The translations under genes and the position numbers were made by a program. This document shows positions 35,683 through 48,384 of a stretch of DNA of 64,000 bases, piece by piece (positions within the stretch are counted from its first letter, which is position 1; each line of letters starts with the position of its first letter). The DNA comes from Phaseolus vulgaris (Eukaryota > Streptophyta > Magnoliopsida > Fabales > Fabaceae): NCBI RefSeq assembly GCF_000499845.2, contig NC_023753.2:24166942-24230941 (forward strand). Reading direction: 5' to 3'. Under the pieces are notes generated by a model. It made no database searches, had not been told where the DNA came from, and was given only the letters and a program-made list of their open reading frames with translations.

Positions 35683-37500
35683 CGTTTGAATGTTGGGTTT
35701 TAAGCGGTACTGAAGTAGTGACCTTTATTATAGGTGTTGTGCACCTAGTGCTAACCGAGACAAAAAAATCAATAAAAGAAATAGTACAATATTTATTGCT
35801 TATGACATCAATATGAAACTTAGCACAAAGAACACGTAATATAAAAATGAATAATTGTCTTATATATTACGTAATAAACATTTTTCAACTTTTATGCAAT
35901 AAGCATTATCTACCCTTATATAGAGTTAGAAAACAATTACATGTAAGTTAGATGTATATAATGATAACTGACTAATATAACATAGTGAGTGAAAGATTAT
36001 TAGTTCACTAGACGATGTAAGATATGATATTTAAATGACCTACTATTAGATGATGTCTACAATTGTTAGACAATGTTTACGACTATTAAACATTACATCT
36101 TAAAAATAGTTTGACACTCTAAGATCTACAATGAGTGTATAACAATATCGCTCAAGCATCCATCTACTCGTTCAAGCAATAAAGCTCCTTACTCAAGTTA
36201 TGACTTGAAATTTGAGTAAAAAAGAGATGTTAAATTAATTTTCTTGATTTTGGAAATCTCGTCACTCAAATGATGAAAATGCATAGTTTGTAAATGGATT
36301 ACGTAACTTAGTAGTGTGTTGCTTAAGTTAGGTTGCCAAAGTGACACTATGACGCTTGAGTGATAAAGAGTTAATATTGATTATTTCTGCATTGAAAGCT
36401 TGGACACTCAAAATGTTTGTTGATCACTCAAGTGTGAAAAAGGTCAAATCAACTCTCACCTCAATTGAAATATCACTCAAGAGTTAAAAGGACAATAAAA
36501 TTACATGTTATATCACTTAAACGAGAGGAAATTCACTCAAGTTAATTACATGAGTTATCATTCAAGTGACACAATCATAACTCAAACGACATTCCTCTAA
36601 TAGTTTATAAATCAATTTTAAAATTAATTATCTTTGAGTGTTTGTTTGACTCGAGTATGTGTTGTGTTATCTCTTATATACATGTTGTATTTTGATTTTT
36701 AAAAATGGTTGTGTAGTCATAAAGTGTGACTGATTAATATATTATTGTATAAATGAGGTACTGAGATTAAATATATGATGATGTTGGTAAGTAGTAACAT
36801 ATTACTATTTTGTTATAAGTATATATACATATGTTATGAAGATAGCATTGAGTTGTTGATATGTAATGTAAATATTAAGTTAGGAATTTGATCAGATATC
36901 CATGTTCTAATAATACACCAAGTTAGATAGGTACGTGTATATGTGGGTGAGTGCTGAAGAAATTTTTTGGCATTAAGTTGAAGGTGAAAAGTCATTGATA
37001 CTTAATGAAATCTGTAAAAAGTTACAATTTCACAAGATGTTACAAACTATAATACATACAGAAAAGCCTAGATTATAAGGACATAGAAAATAATTTTAGA
37101 GTAGAAATGATTAATTAAAATGACACATAAATATTTTATTATTAAAGTGAAAATTGTATATAAATAGAAAAATTAGTTATTCAAGTTTCATTTTAATATG
37201 ATCACCATCTCTCTAAAAACTATTCTTTTCTCCTCCTCTGCCTTTTCTTTAAGATTCCAATCACCTCCTTCATCAGACATCAGATTGACGATATGAGGCT
37301 ACCTTTGCACTCCTGGCAGTGAGTAGACTAAAATTGTCTTATCATAATTTTTATTAAAGTAAGTTCAATTTTGCTTCTTTTTTCTTAGTCAATTTTAATT
37401 TTTCTATTTACTTGGATTGAAGTTCGTTGCATGCGGTACCTGAGACTTTAGAATGAGTTTGTGTTAGTTCATAATCCTAATGATATGTTTGGATCAATGA
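35289..37500. other. Gene-free DNA with (TA)n and CTCAAGTG-rich stretch
   Basis: A (TA) run lies at about 35646-35680. From about 36110 to 36600 the words CTCAAG, ACTCAAGTG and their complements recur many times, resembling the hairpin repeats at 37.5 kb and suggesting a common repeat origin. A TATATAAATAG with following CT-rich sequence at about 37150-37260 looks like an LTR promoter, but no LTR ends were found. Confidence 0.4.
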
Positions 37501-37514
37501 TTATGACTTTGTGC

Positions 37515-37795
37515 TTAAGCTATTTTCGCTTAAGCAAGAGATTTTTGGTTAAGCGAAAGATCCTCACTCAAACTAGATTAGGATAATAAAATTCACCTTG
37601 CTTTGGGTCCATTTTCACTCAAGCAAGAAGACTCTCGCTCAAGCGAAAATAGGATGGAAATTTGGGTTGCTCTTAGATCCATTTTCGCTCAAGCGAGGGG
37701 ATTCTCGCTCTAGCGAAAATAGCACTGGAATTGAGCTTGCTCCCAACCTCATTTTCACTTAAGCGAGGCCAAATTTTGCTCAAGCTAAAAAATAA
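37515..37795. repeat. 60-70-bp tandem repeat with CGCTCAAGCG hairpins
   Basis: About four units, with CATTTTC starting at about 37620, 37680 and 37750 and a diverged unit from 37520. Each unit pairs TTTTCGCTCAAGCGA-like sequence with a downstream AGCGAAAA, forming a potential stem-loop. Spacing between the last three starts is 60 and 70 bp. Confidence 0.65.
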
Positions 37796-39982
37796 TCAAC
37801 TTTGAAATTTGCTTCAAAAATATTGTTTTATAATTTTTTATTATTTTAATTAAATTTTATGTATATATATATATGTGTGTATGTAATTGAAAATCAATTA
37901 GTTATGTGTTTATGTGATTTTCTTGGGATGTATAGATTGTTTAAAATTCTAAACTTTGATGTGATTAAATGATGGACTTATGTGTGATTTGCAATATGAT
38001 TTATGTGAAAGTGTGATCAAAACATAGTATTTTCAGGAAAAGAAATACCGTGTTGAAATTGTTGATGGTTATTTTTGTGGCAAGTGTATTGAGTCATAAG
38101 TAATAATTTGTTCCTAAAGACATATATCGAACCCACAAGGAACAATTATTTGAAATCCTAATAGTAACATTCACTAAGTATAAGAATATGTACAATAATT
38201 TGATTTTAGTTAATATTGATAATAGTTTGTATGAAAAATAAATGAAAGCAAAGTAAAGAGTTGTTAATTCAATTGAGAAAATTAGGATTGGGGTTCATCA
38301 TTCTTACTTTTTTATTTATTTTGAAAAGCATAGTAATATTCTATCCTTTGATTGATATTGATGTCCATATAAAAGTCATTTATATTGATTCCTCCAATAT
38401 AAAATTATTAAAAGAGTCTCCTAAATATCAATTCCTCGCATATTTATAAAAACTCCTTAGCATTACGATTAGATGTTGATAGCAATTAACATTTCAAATT
38501 TATTCCTAACATTCAAATATGTTAAGCATTATCATTTGGGTTAGAAACTTAGAAGTACTTTCCAGTCAAATCTAAGGATTTTGATCATGGTAAACAAGCA
38601 TTATAAATAAAATGACAATGCTAATCATCAATCATAACAAAATATTATATTTAAATATCACTTCAATACGTAAGAGTTTGAACAGATTACTCCCAATTCC
38701 AAAGGACAGAATTAGTCACTCATGTTGGCCATTACAAACATGTAAAGCAAGAAAAGAAAATCTAGGATGTTTCTCCTTGACGAGTGCCTCCTCTAGGGTT
38801 TTTACCACCTTCTATTCACCCAATTGAATGTTTAGGGTTGTGCCTCACGCCTCATATTTAGCCTAGTTGGGCTTGGGTTAAGTGACTTCTTGCATGTACG
38901 TGATTAGGCTTTCCTAAGCGTGATTGGGCTCGCGGGACGAAAATAGGTCCAACGTCACTGAAGTGATCTAGCTTGGGCAAGATTGGGCTCGCTTGGGCGA
39001 AATCCTCTAGAAGCTTTTGGCTTGGGCGAGTGTTGGAGCGTTCTAGCTTTTCCTTTTTAACTTTGTCTATTCTCCTTTTGCCCTTTCATCTCCATTCTTC
39101 CCTAATATCGAAATTAACACAAATTTGGGAATAAATCGTTGTTATTCAAATTATAATCACAAAATATGTAAAAAGATTTAAATTCATAAATTAGGGGTTA
39201 TATTATAGTTATTTTATCAATTAATATTCGTAAGTGTTTGTATTTTAATATGAAATATTACTGAAATATAACACTTATCAATTGTTAGCAGTGTGTATTT
39301 ATTTGTGAGTACTATGTGAAATGGATGATCCTAACTCTATTGGTATCTTGGAATAATATAGATGAAGAGTATCAAGTGGTGAGAGTTAAAAGAGATTCAT
39401 ATGATTGTGTTTGAGGTTTGAAAGAACTTACCATAGCAGATCGTATGGATTTACTTGTGTCATATGAGGATGAATTTCCTAAAGGGGAGACTATGTTGTA
39501 ATGAGAACATGGTAATATGACATGTGTAGGTCTCTAAGTGTTAATTTCAATACACTAGTCTTCCGAAAGTAGAGTCGAGTGTCTATGTATTGGTGTTAGT
39601 AGATTTCTAGCATGAGTGATGTGGAATCTAAGATAATTGTAGACATTTGATTGATTAATGCCTTAAAAATGGAGAATGAATAATGAATGATATGTTTGTG
39701 TGAATGAATTCTTTTAAATTTGAAATTTTATTGAAAGTCTTAAAAATTGCTAGTTTACCTTATTGTTTGTGTTGTATTTGTTTTACTTTATCTATGATGA
39801 TCATGTATTACACGAGAGCACATATATTACACGAGAGTAGATTATGTTGCAGCTGATAGAGCTTCATTTTGAATGGATGAAGTGTTTTGTTTTCTTTAGT
39901 TTTTTGTTTTGTTTTTTATATATGTAAATATTAAATTTCATACAAAGAATAATGTATTTTTGAGATAGTGTATGAATGATAT
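37796..39982. other. Gene-free, unclassified plant repeat
   Basis: Around 38080-38150 the sequence GGCAAGTGTATTGAGTCATA followed by ATCGAACCCACAAGGAACAA is a motif I recognise from unclassified repeats in many plants. Around 38860-39030 GCTTGGGCGA and its variants recur, similar in style to the hairpin repeats at 37.5 kb. No coding block recognised. Confidence 0.4.
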
Positions 39983-40364
39983 CACTACAAGAAAATCATG
40001 AAATAGAAATCAATTTTTAGAGACCAAAATAATTAGTTGCAATAGTAACTAAATTAGAAACCATTTTAGAAACTAAAAAAAAATTGGTTTCTAAATTAGT
40101 TTTTATTATTGTTAAATGGTTTCTAAATTGGTATCTAATTAGCAACCAAGGTTTTTGCTACCAAATTTAGAATATAAATAATTGGTAGTTAAAACATTGG
40201 TAGCTAATTAGATACCAATTTAGAAACTATTTACCAATAATATAAACTAATTTAGAAACCATTTTTTTTTAGTTTTTAAAATGGTCTCTAATTTAGTTAC
40301 TATTACAACTAATTATTTTGGTCTCTAAAAATTGGTTTCTATTTGATGATTTTTTTTTGTAGTG
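39983..40364. mobile_element. CACTA-type foldback element, copy D (intact ends)
   Basis: A 382-bp element with termini CACTACAAGAAAATCATGAA and its near-complement ending TTTTGTAGTG. It is flanked by a perfect 3-bp duplication TAT (39980-39982, 40365-40367). Nearly the whole element is an inverted repeat with the phrases GTTTCTAAATTGGTATCTAA and AGATACCAATTTAGAAAC. CACTACAAGAAA termini and 3-bp duplications are the En/Spm (CACTA) hallmarks. It has no coding capacity, so it is a MITE-like non-autonomous derivative. Confidence 0.8.
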
Positions 40365-40367
40365 TAT

Positions 40368-43300
40368 GATAGACTTATACATTTATTTAAATATTTACAT
40401 ACATGATATAACATTGAATTGATATAATTAAGATATATAAGTATTGTAATAGGTTTTAGTATTTGAATTCAAACTTAATACTAGTATTTTAAAAATAATT
40501 AATCATATATATATATATATATATATTATTGATAAGATCAATAGTGTTTAGTAGACATAAGTGTAATTACTAATGTTTTTGTTGTAATTATTATATATAC
40601 TTTAAATTTAATTTGCGTATGTGAGTTTGCTATGATTATATATTTCACACGTGAATAATTCTATAAGATAAAGTGTTGGAGGAAGCCTACATAACAACAT
40701 ATATTCATTTTTATCTTTTATGTCTAGATTTTGATTTTAGTTGTTATATGTGGGTTATGTAATATAAATACTAAATATCTAATTAAAGTAATTTATATGT
40801 TTTAATAAATTAAAAACTACAACTTTTGTGATGTTACATTAATTTTAAGTGAGAAATAATATTATACTTTGTTGTTATCACCAATCACTTTTAAAGTGGC
40901 TTAAATATGTGTAGATTCAACTAAGGAGATAAATAAGTTAAGTGAAATTTTTAAAGTTATCCTTGACTGGTAAGAGATATGATAATGAAGCTAACTGATT
41001 TACTTAATTAAAAACTTTGAGTTTGACTTATTAAATTAAGCTTGAACTTTTTCTTCTTTAGCTAATTTATAACTTAATTAATTTCGATTTCATGGAAATT
41101 TTTTTAAATTATTTTTAATATATGTTGAAAAATGGGAAGATATTATTGAATATTTAAGTAGTTAGTTGAGTTTGTTCCTAAAATAAAAGTGACCTAAAAG
41201 TTAGTGTTTATTAAAAAATAAATTAACAGTCTCATGTTTGTTATGTGATGAGAATGAGTGAAATGGGAAGCGTTTACGTAGATAGGAGGAAATGCATGTT
41301 ACTCACGATGGTAGCTCATCACGCAAAGTGGGTTTTTGGAGTGAAAAAGAGACAGACATATTTATTAAAATATATCTTCATCATACTTAAAATAAACATA
41401 TTCAGTTTAACATTCAATCCACTAAAATTAACATATAAAAATTAAGTATTGGATTAAAATAATAAGAGGGAAATTATCCAAATCAAAATGTTTTAAAAAT
41501 AAAATTTAAATTAGTATTATCAAAATATTAAAATAAAATTTATTTACGAATATACTATATAAATATTTAAAATAAAATAAAAACTTTAGAATCAGTATTT
41601 GAAATAAATAAAAATTGCTCGTTGCTTAGTGGGAATAAAAACATCTCTTAAATGCATCTTCCTTTATGAATAAAGACTTGAGTTTATAATGTAAAGATAA
41701 ATCTATTAATCATTCATCGATTATATTCGAGTAATATTGAATTTGGATATTTTAAACAACAAAGACTCTATATTTATAGCATTGTAACTACTAAATATTT
41801 AAAAGTGTTTTATTTAATATTCAATCAATATATATAGATCATAATAAAAAAAATGTTCTTATATACAATTCTCTCTTTTGAGAAATTTCTTTGTCTTTTA
41901 TAGGATTTATTTTAAGTTGTGTGTTACACTAGTTAACTTTTTCTGAAGTATATCCCTAATTACTTTACAATCCTTTAGTCAATAAATTAAAAATTACAAT
42001 TGTTGTACAATCCCATCTATATAACTATTATTCCATACATTAACTAATTAGGTAAAAAATAAATGATGATAAAAAGTTGACATTTGTTGTCCTAATATTT
42101 AAAAATATAGTTTTTAATATATTTAGTAGCTTGGTACTATGTTAAACAGTGAAAATCAATAATAATTTAAATACACATTATTTTTTAATTATATAAAATA
42201 TTTTTTAAGGATAAAATTTTAATAAAATTTAAATTTTCGAAACAAACAATATAATTGATTTTAATAATGTTATCTTAATATACTTGAAATAAAAAATAAT
42301 ATAAATAACTATTTATAAAATTTATGTGAATTGGTTGAGTTATATGGATAATCAATTAAAGTAAGCTAATGTAACTATTTTCAATGTAAATTTTAATAAT
42401 TTTTATTCCTACATTTTCACAAGTTAGAGAATATAAATTTTATTAGGACTACTTTAGTTGATATATTTTTCCCGTTAAAGTGTGATAATTTCATTGCGAT
42501 TTTATTTTAAAAGAGATACAACAATAACAACAGTAAAGTAAATTAAGAGAAAAGTGTCCACAAATTATTTTAGATTTCAACTTCTAAATATACGAGACTT
42601 TCAGGTTTACCTGAATAAGTATAGAAAAAAAATAGTGGCTAACAAATTCGGTTTAAAATTCGTACGTCTAAATATTATTATAATATTTCTTCCGTAAAGT
42701 TTAATCAATTTCTCGGGTAACAAATGAAACGTTAGATGAGGAAATAGGAATGAGACTTTGGGAAATGCACTGATCAAGGAATTTGAAGTGGAGATAGGCA
42801 CATCATTGAATCTTACCAAAACCTATTGCTCTAAAGTCTGAGAGTTAGGTATTCTATAATAAATAAACTTCATGCTAATTAATTTTGGAATTGTTTTCCC
42901 TTCTTCAGAAGCATGTCAAATTATTACGCCAAACCTTTAATTGAGATTAACACAATCCATTTAGTTTTCCAAAGCTTTGACAAGTCATAAAGCCAATTTT
43001 TGTGTTTTGCATGTCAAGTTATTCTCCATTTATAACAATGCCATTTCTTATAAACTAATCAACTTCTTGTCGTGACTGAATGAAAGAGAAAAATGACTAA
43101 AACGAACAAAGTCATGTATGCATAAACAAAAACCATCAATTTTTTTTAACTAATATATTATCAGAAATTGGTAACCAGTGGTTCCAGATAATGCGTTTTG
43201 TTTTTGTCGTGGTATCCTATAAGACTAATTAACGAGGAAATGGGTAATAAAATGTTGTATGGTGACGGGTTTTGTTAACTTACGAATACACGAGTGGACC

Positions 43301-44700
43301 ACGATATATATATAAAACATTAGTTTGACCATTGAAATTTATTATTTTGGGTTGATAAAGTATTTGGAAAATGAAAATGTGCTGTTTTGAAAAAGTAATT
43401 TGTTTGAAAACAGGGCTAATTATAAAAAGAATTAGAAAGGAAGTTGATTTAAAAAGTATACTAATTAGCGTGTTATCACATCCTTTGTTATTAACATATT
43501 AGGTCAATTATTAATCTTCCAAATAACATGTGCATAGGGTGTGAAGGGTCAACTGGCAGGGAACGGTACCCAGTTTAGGACACCACTGTGTTGGTTTAGA
43601 ATTAGATAACATTTTATGAGAATATGCCAAATATGTTTCTTATAATAGTTTGGATTAATCAAGAAGTAAGAACGTAAACTTGGCTTAATTTGCAGCTATT
43701 CCCGAGAGAGAAAACCAATTCTAAATCTTGTAAATAAAAAAAAGTTAAACAGTATTAGTTTGTTTTACATTTCTAAGATATGATAGGTTCTTGCAAAGTA
43801 TATATGAGAGGCATAATGTATTCTGTAGAAATAGGTGGCAGAGGAATTAAGTTGATGAATTTAAATAGTATAATTAGAAAATAAAAAGCTATAAATTGAT
43901 AAATAAGTTGTAGACTGTACGTTATCCTTTCCATATCTGGTCAACGTTGAGGTTCGTCTCTTTGTAAAAACGAGTGCCATGTACCCCGTTGCATTCTATG
44001 AAAGTGTATGTGCCCAATTAAGATCCTACCATAGCAGAACTGAAATATTTATCACGCAACCTCCTTCCACACAACTCAAAAATTAATCATGGACAGAAGA
44101 AAAAAAACCAAGAAAAAATGTTGGAAGAATTCTCACCTAAAACAGTACTACAAATTGTAGTTTAAATAATGTGTGTACCCAACTAGAATGATCGTGATAC
44201 ATAACCCGCTAAGCGTCATTTTACCCCCACATATTGTTATCATAATATTTCATTTGCTTTTCAATTTCTGTATTCTATACAAATGATTGACCTAATTATG
44301 AGTTTTTTTTTTGTATTTTTTGTTTTGGGGTTGTGAAGTATATAATTTATTTTGGTTGATCTGGGGTGTGTTTTTAGTGACATCAGCGGAGGCGGCAGAC
44401 AATTAATAATTAATGTATGACTAAAGAGGAGAAGATGATTTTGGGGATTTGACGGGAAATGGAAATGGGAATTACCATATAAAGGGAGGTAATTAAAAGT
44501 TAGCATTAGCGTTCCCCGTTTAGGGCATATTAATGGTTAAAATATCCTTTAATTGAGTGCTGGTGAGTTATTTCCATTTTCATGGCTCCAAACTTAATTT
44601 ACCAATTTCTGAAAGTCCGGGACCCAAATCTCACCCAACCTTGACCACGCACCCAATGACAGACGAGGGCAGTTCCGTCATTGTGCTCGAACCCTTTCCC
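40368..44700. other. Gene-free AT-rich DNA upstream of UXS
   Basis: A (TA) run lies at about 40506-40525. Otherwise low-complexity AT-rich DNA with no supported gene; the final few hundred bases are likely the UXS promoter. Confidence 0.45.
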
Positions 44701-44718
44701 ACTTCAACATAGAGGCTC

Positions 44719-44726
44719 TTTAAATA
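44719..44726 (+). promoter_or_regulatory. Candidate TATA box of UXS
   Basis: TTTAAATA about 30 bp before the point where the sequence changes to C/T-rich 5' UTR. The ATG is 208 bp downstream. Confidence 0.5.
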
Positions 44727-44933
44727 CCAAAAAACCCAGCATCTCCACCCACAATTGACTTCACTCGCATCTCATTCCCCTCCCGGCGACTCGGTCGCGG
44801 TCGTCTCTTTCCAACTCCCAACTCACTCCATTCCGCATTTCCATTCTCTCTTCTCCTCAAACACACCTCTCCTTCTTCTTTCTCTCATACTAGAAGGAGC
44901 AGGTTTTAGAATTCATTCAGAACCAACACAGGA

Positions 44934-47900
44934 ATGGGCTCAGAACTCATTTTCAGAGGCCACGAGGCCCAGCCCGTCAACGACGCCTACTCGCCCAAGC
45001 CCAACAAACCCTGGCTCTCCGTCACTCGCCCGATTCACTACATGCTCCGCGAGCAGCGACTCCTCTTCGTCCTCCTCGGCGTCATCATCGCCACCCTGTT
45101 CTTCACCCTCATCCCCTCCTCTTCCACCTCCTCGCCCACCGTCCCCTACGACCCGCTCCCGATCTCCTACTTCGACGGCGAGTCCAAGCTTCCGGCCTAC
45201 CACCACCGCATCGCAGCGGCGGTGCATTCGGTGGGAAAGGTGCCTCTGGGGATTAAACGGAAAGGACTCCGGATCGTCGTCACCGGTGGCGCGGGGTTCG
45301 TAGGGTCGCACCTGGTGGATCGGTTGATTGCACGAGGGGATAGTGTGATTGTGGTGGACAATTTCTTCACTGGAAGGAAGGAGAACGTGATGCACCACTT
45401 TGGGAACCCTAGATTCGAGCTCATCCGGCACGACGTCGTGGAGCCTCTCCTGCTGGAGGTGGATCAGATCTACCATCTCGCTTGCCCTGCTTCCCCTGTC
45501 CATTACAAGTTCAACCCCGTCAAGACTATCATATCCTTTTTTTTTTCTTTGTGCATTTAAGTTTTCAGGATCTGACCATTGTTATGCGAAATTGGAGTCC
45601 TTAATTGTGTCTACAAGACCAATGTGGTGGGAACCTTGAACATGCTTGGGCTTGCTAAGAGAGTGGGCGCGAGGTTCTTATTGACCAGTACCAGTGAGGT
45701 TTATGGAGATCCTCTGCAGCACCCTCAGAAGGAGACTTACTGGGGCAACGTCAATCCGATTGGTTAGTACTAGTAACAACATCCTCTTCTTACGTTCTAC
45801 TTTTCTCCGGTCACCGCTCTTCCTGGGCTTGGCTGTATGGGCCCGGGCCATGTTTTTAGATTACAATCAGAATATAAAATACTAGAATTAGAATTGTCAG
45901 AGATACTCCTTGCTCTCGCAGCACGCTCCCTTTGGAACTTATTTTATGGGCTTTTTTTTTTCCTTAACTTAGTTAGACACGTGGAACAGAGGTAAAAGGA
46001 CCACGTACTAGGAATTCCAGGGTCTCGCCATCCAGGAACCCTTGATATGCGGGTCCACAAATGAAGGGTAGAGATATTTGTTGTTGTTGTCGTGGTGTCG
46101 TAGATGGCCATTTTATTTCATTGAAGAGCAGAGGAGCGGTTAAACGTTAAAAGTAAAAACCCGCGCCGGGAAAAGTGAAAGATAATGGCGGGTAGTTGGC
46201 ACTGGAACTGTGGAAGTACTTGTAGGAGCAATGGAAGGAGGAGGGACGGGACCCGCAACGCTCAATACTTTAATTAATTAATTAATTTATTAATTTTGGT
46301 ACTTAAATAGGGGTAAAAAAAGGGGCTAGTTTACTGTTGTGATTTGTGATAGATGGTTTATGATTTTTGGGTGCGTGCTTTGATGTGTGACAGGTGTCCG
46401 AAGCTGCTACGACGAGGGTAAGCGTACGGCTGAGACGTTGACCATGGACTACCACCGAGGTGCCGGCGTCGAGGTCATTTTCTACTGACCAAACTAATCT
46501 TTTCCGTCTCTCGTCATTTTTCATTGCTATTTAGTTCAGCTGTTGTGTTCAGTTCAGCCTTACTTGATTTGATTGCCTTTTTCAACGTGTGAAATTTAAA
46601 ACGGTGCCTCTTATCTTATCCATGGTTTTTTTTTTCAGGTTAGAATTGCTAGAATCTTTAACACCTACGGGCCTCGAATGTGTTTAGATGATGGTCGTGT
46701 TGTCAGTAACTTCGTTGCTCAGGTTTGCCTTTTTTGTTTATTTTTATTTGAATTTGAATTAGGAAGAAGCAGATTGTTTTCTTGGCTTTATTTGTGTAAT
46801 AATTGACTGTGTTTGGTGATGTTAATGCAGGCACTAAGGAAGGAACCTTTGACCGTTTATGGGGATGGGAAGCAGACAAGGAGTTTCCAGTATGTCTCTG
46901 ATTTGGTAAGTGAATAATATCTTTCTTACCACACGTACTACTACTTGCATCTGGCTTGCTTTTTGTTTACGATGAATTAACATATATCTTCGTTCTTTAG
47001 CTGAAAATGTTTAACACATCCTCTTCTCCCCCAATTTGTATAATATGGTGTTTGTTGCACAGGGTTGAATCTGGATTACTGGTAGCTTTGGTCATTTATT
47101 TGGTTGAAACTTTAAAATAACTTTTCCCCATGTGCATGCTGCAAATTTAACAGAAGCAATTCATGGATTTATGAAAAGAGTCTTTTCCTTTAGTAAATGA
47201 CATTGCATGACTCATTCATTGTGCTGTGCATACTCGTGTGTGATGTTATCGGTGGCATTTGCATGTGACTGGAAGCGAGTTTGAAGGCCCAGGTGGGCCA
47301 GCTCTTATTATTGCCGTTTACTTAATAAAAAAAGTTCATAAACTGAACACTGAAAACAATGGAGTACAAAGCCTAATAAATAAATGTTAGTGAGAGTCTC
47401 GTTGTAAGCTGAATTCGCGAAGCTGATACATGACACGTGTACTGCAAATAATTAAATGTTAATGTTTTCGTCAATTGCTTGGGTTATGGTCTAGATCAGC
47501 ATGCAGTGAGATTGTTGCTTCCCGTTCAGAATCTAACTCAATATTGGTGTATCAATTTGATGTTTATGTTGGTATAGGTGGAGGGTCTAATCCGCCTCAT
47601 GGGAGGAGAACACGTGGGACCTTTCAATCTTGGAAATCCGGGAGAATTCACCATGCTTGAACTTGCCAAGGTAAAGTTGGGTTTTCCTTCAAATTATATT
47701 TTATAAAGAGGGGTAAGCTTGAAACTTTCTTATTTTTAAACTAGGAGAAACCGCCCGCAAGAAAGTGCAAAGATTAACAAAGAAAATTGCATAAATCTGA
47801 AATGCTCATCCGAATAAGTTTAGCCTTACTCATTGGGAAACACATAACATCATTCTGGGCACTGGATACCTGTTTCTTCACTTTTAACATTCTCATTATT

Positions 47901-48384
47901 CAGAGGAAATACTACTTAGTGCAATTTAACTTGTGGCACGATTGTTTCCTAAATTCTAGATTTTTTCATTTATTTTATTCATGTGGATGCATATGAACGA
48001 TATTAAAAAGCCGTATTGTTGTCGGTGGACAGGATAGCTTCAGCGTCAGAGCTTAGAGACCCCATTAATTGAATGCATTGATATACTTGTCCTTTTTTAT
48101 TTTTAATTTTTCTTCTTCTGGGGATGAAGATACATAAGTTGAAATTTGGTTTGTTGGTTATACTGATTTAGGTGGTTCAAGAAACAATCGATCCTGATGC
48201 AAGGATTGAGTACAGGCCGAACACAGAGGATGACCCGCACAAGAGAAAGCCTGATATAGGTAGGGCTAAGGAGCTACTTGGGTGGGAACCCAAGGTCGAC
48301 CTGCACAAGGGTCTCCCACTAATGGTCTCAGACTTCCGGCTACGCATTTTTGGTGACCACAAGGAAGGTGCAACCGTAGCCTAA
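44934..48384 (+). CDS. UXS: UDP-glucuronic acid decarboxylase (UDP-xylose synthase), Golgi membrane type
   Basis: Converts UDP-glucuronate to UDP-xylose for xylan, xyloglucan and glycoprotein synthesis. Seven exons: 44934-45530, 45615-45762, 46394-46473, 46639-46722, 46831-46905, 47578-47670 and 48172-48384. Their sum is 1290 nt (429 residues), matching the family, and all phases close. The N-terminus is cytosolic, with one membrane span at residues 43-61 ([19 protein letters not shown]), so this is a type II Golgi isoform rather than a cytosolic one. The NAD-binding motif GGAGFVGSH is at 118-126, TSTSEVYG at 223-230, and the catalytic YDEGK (YxxxK) at 254-258. [13 protein letters not shown] and the C-terminal [13 protein letters not shown] block are conserved. 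Exon 1 is GC-rich; introns are AT-rich. Intron 1 is AT-AC type, described separately. It is convergent with the hydrolase gene. Confidence 0.97.
45531..45614 (+). other. U12-type AT-AC intron in UXS
   Basis: An 84-bp intron. The 5' end is ATATCCTTTT, a perfect U12 AT-AC donor. The 3' end is GTGTCTAC, preceded by TCCTTAAT (45598-45605), one mismatch from the U12 branch-point consensus, with the branch adenosine about 10-11 nt from the AC end. No GT-AG pair here joins exons 1 and 2 in frame, whereas this AT-AC pair gives the expected VKTIKTNVVG. Confidence 0.9.

Noticed and set aside
44755..45303. 182-codon frame overlapping UXS exon 1, and the 187-codon minus-strand frame at 44940-45503
   Set aside because: Ser/Pro-rich and Gly/Asp-rich translations produced by the GC-rich UXS exon in other frames.
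45540..45560. Apparent end of UXS at a TAA in the first reading frame
   Set aside because: This stop lies within the AT-AC intron; exons 2-7 continue the enzyme.
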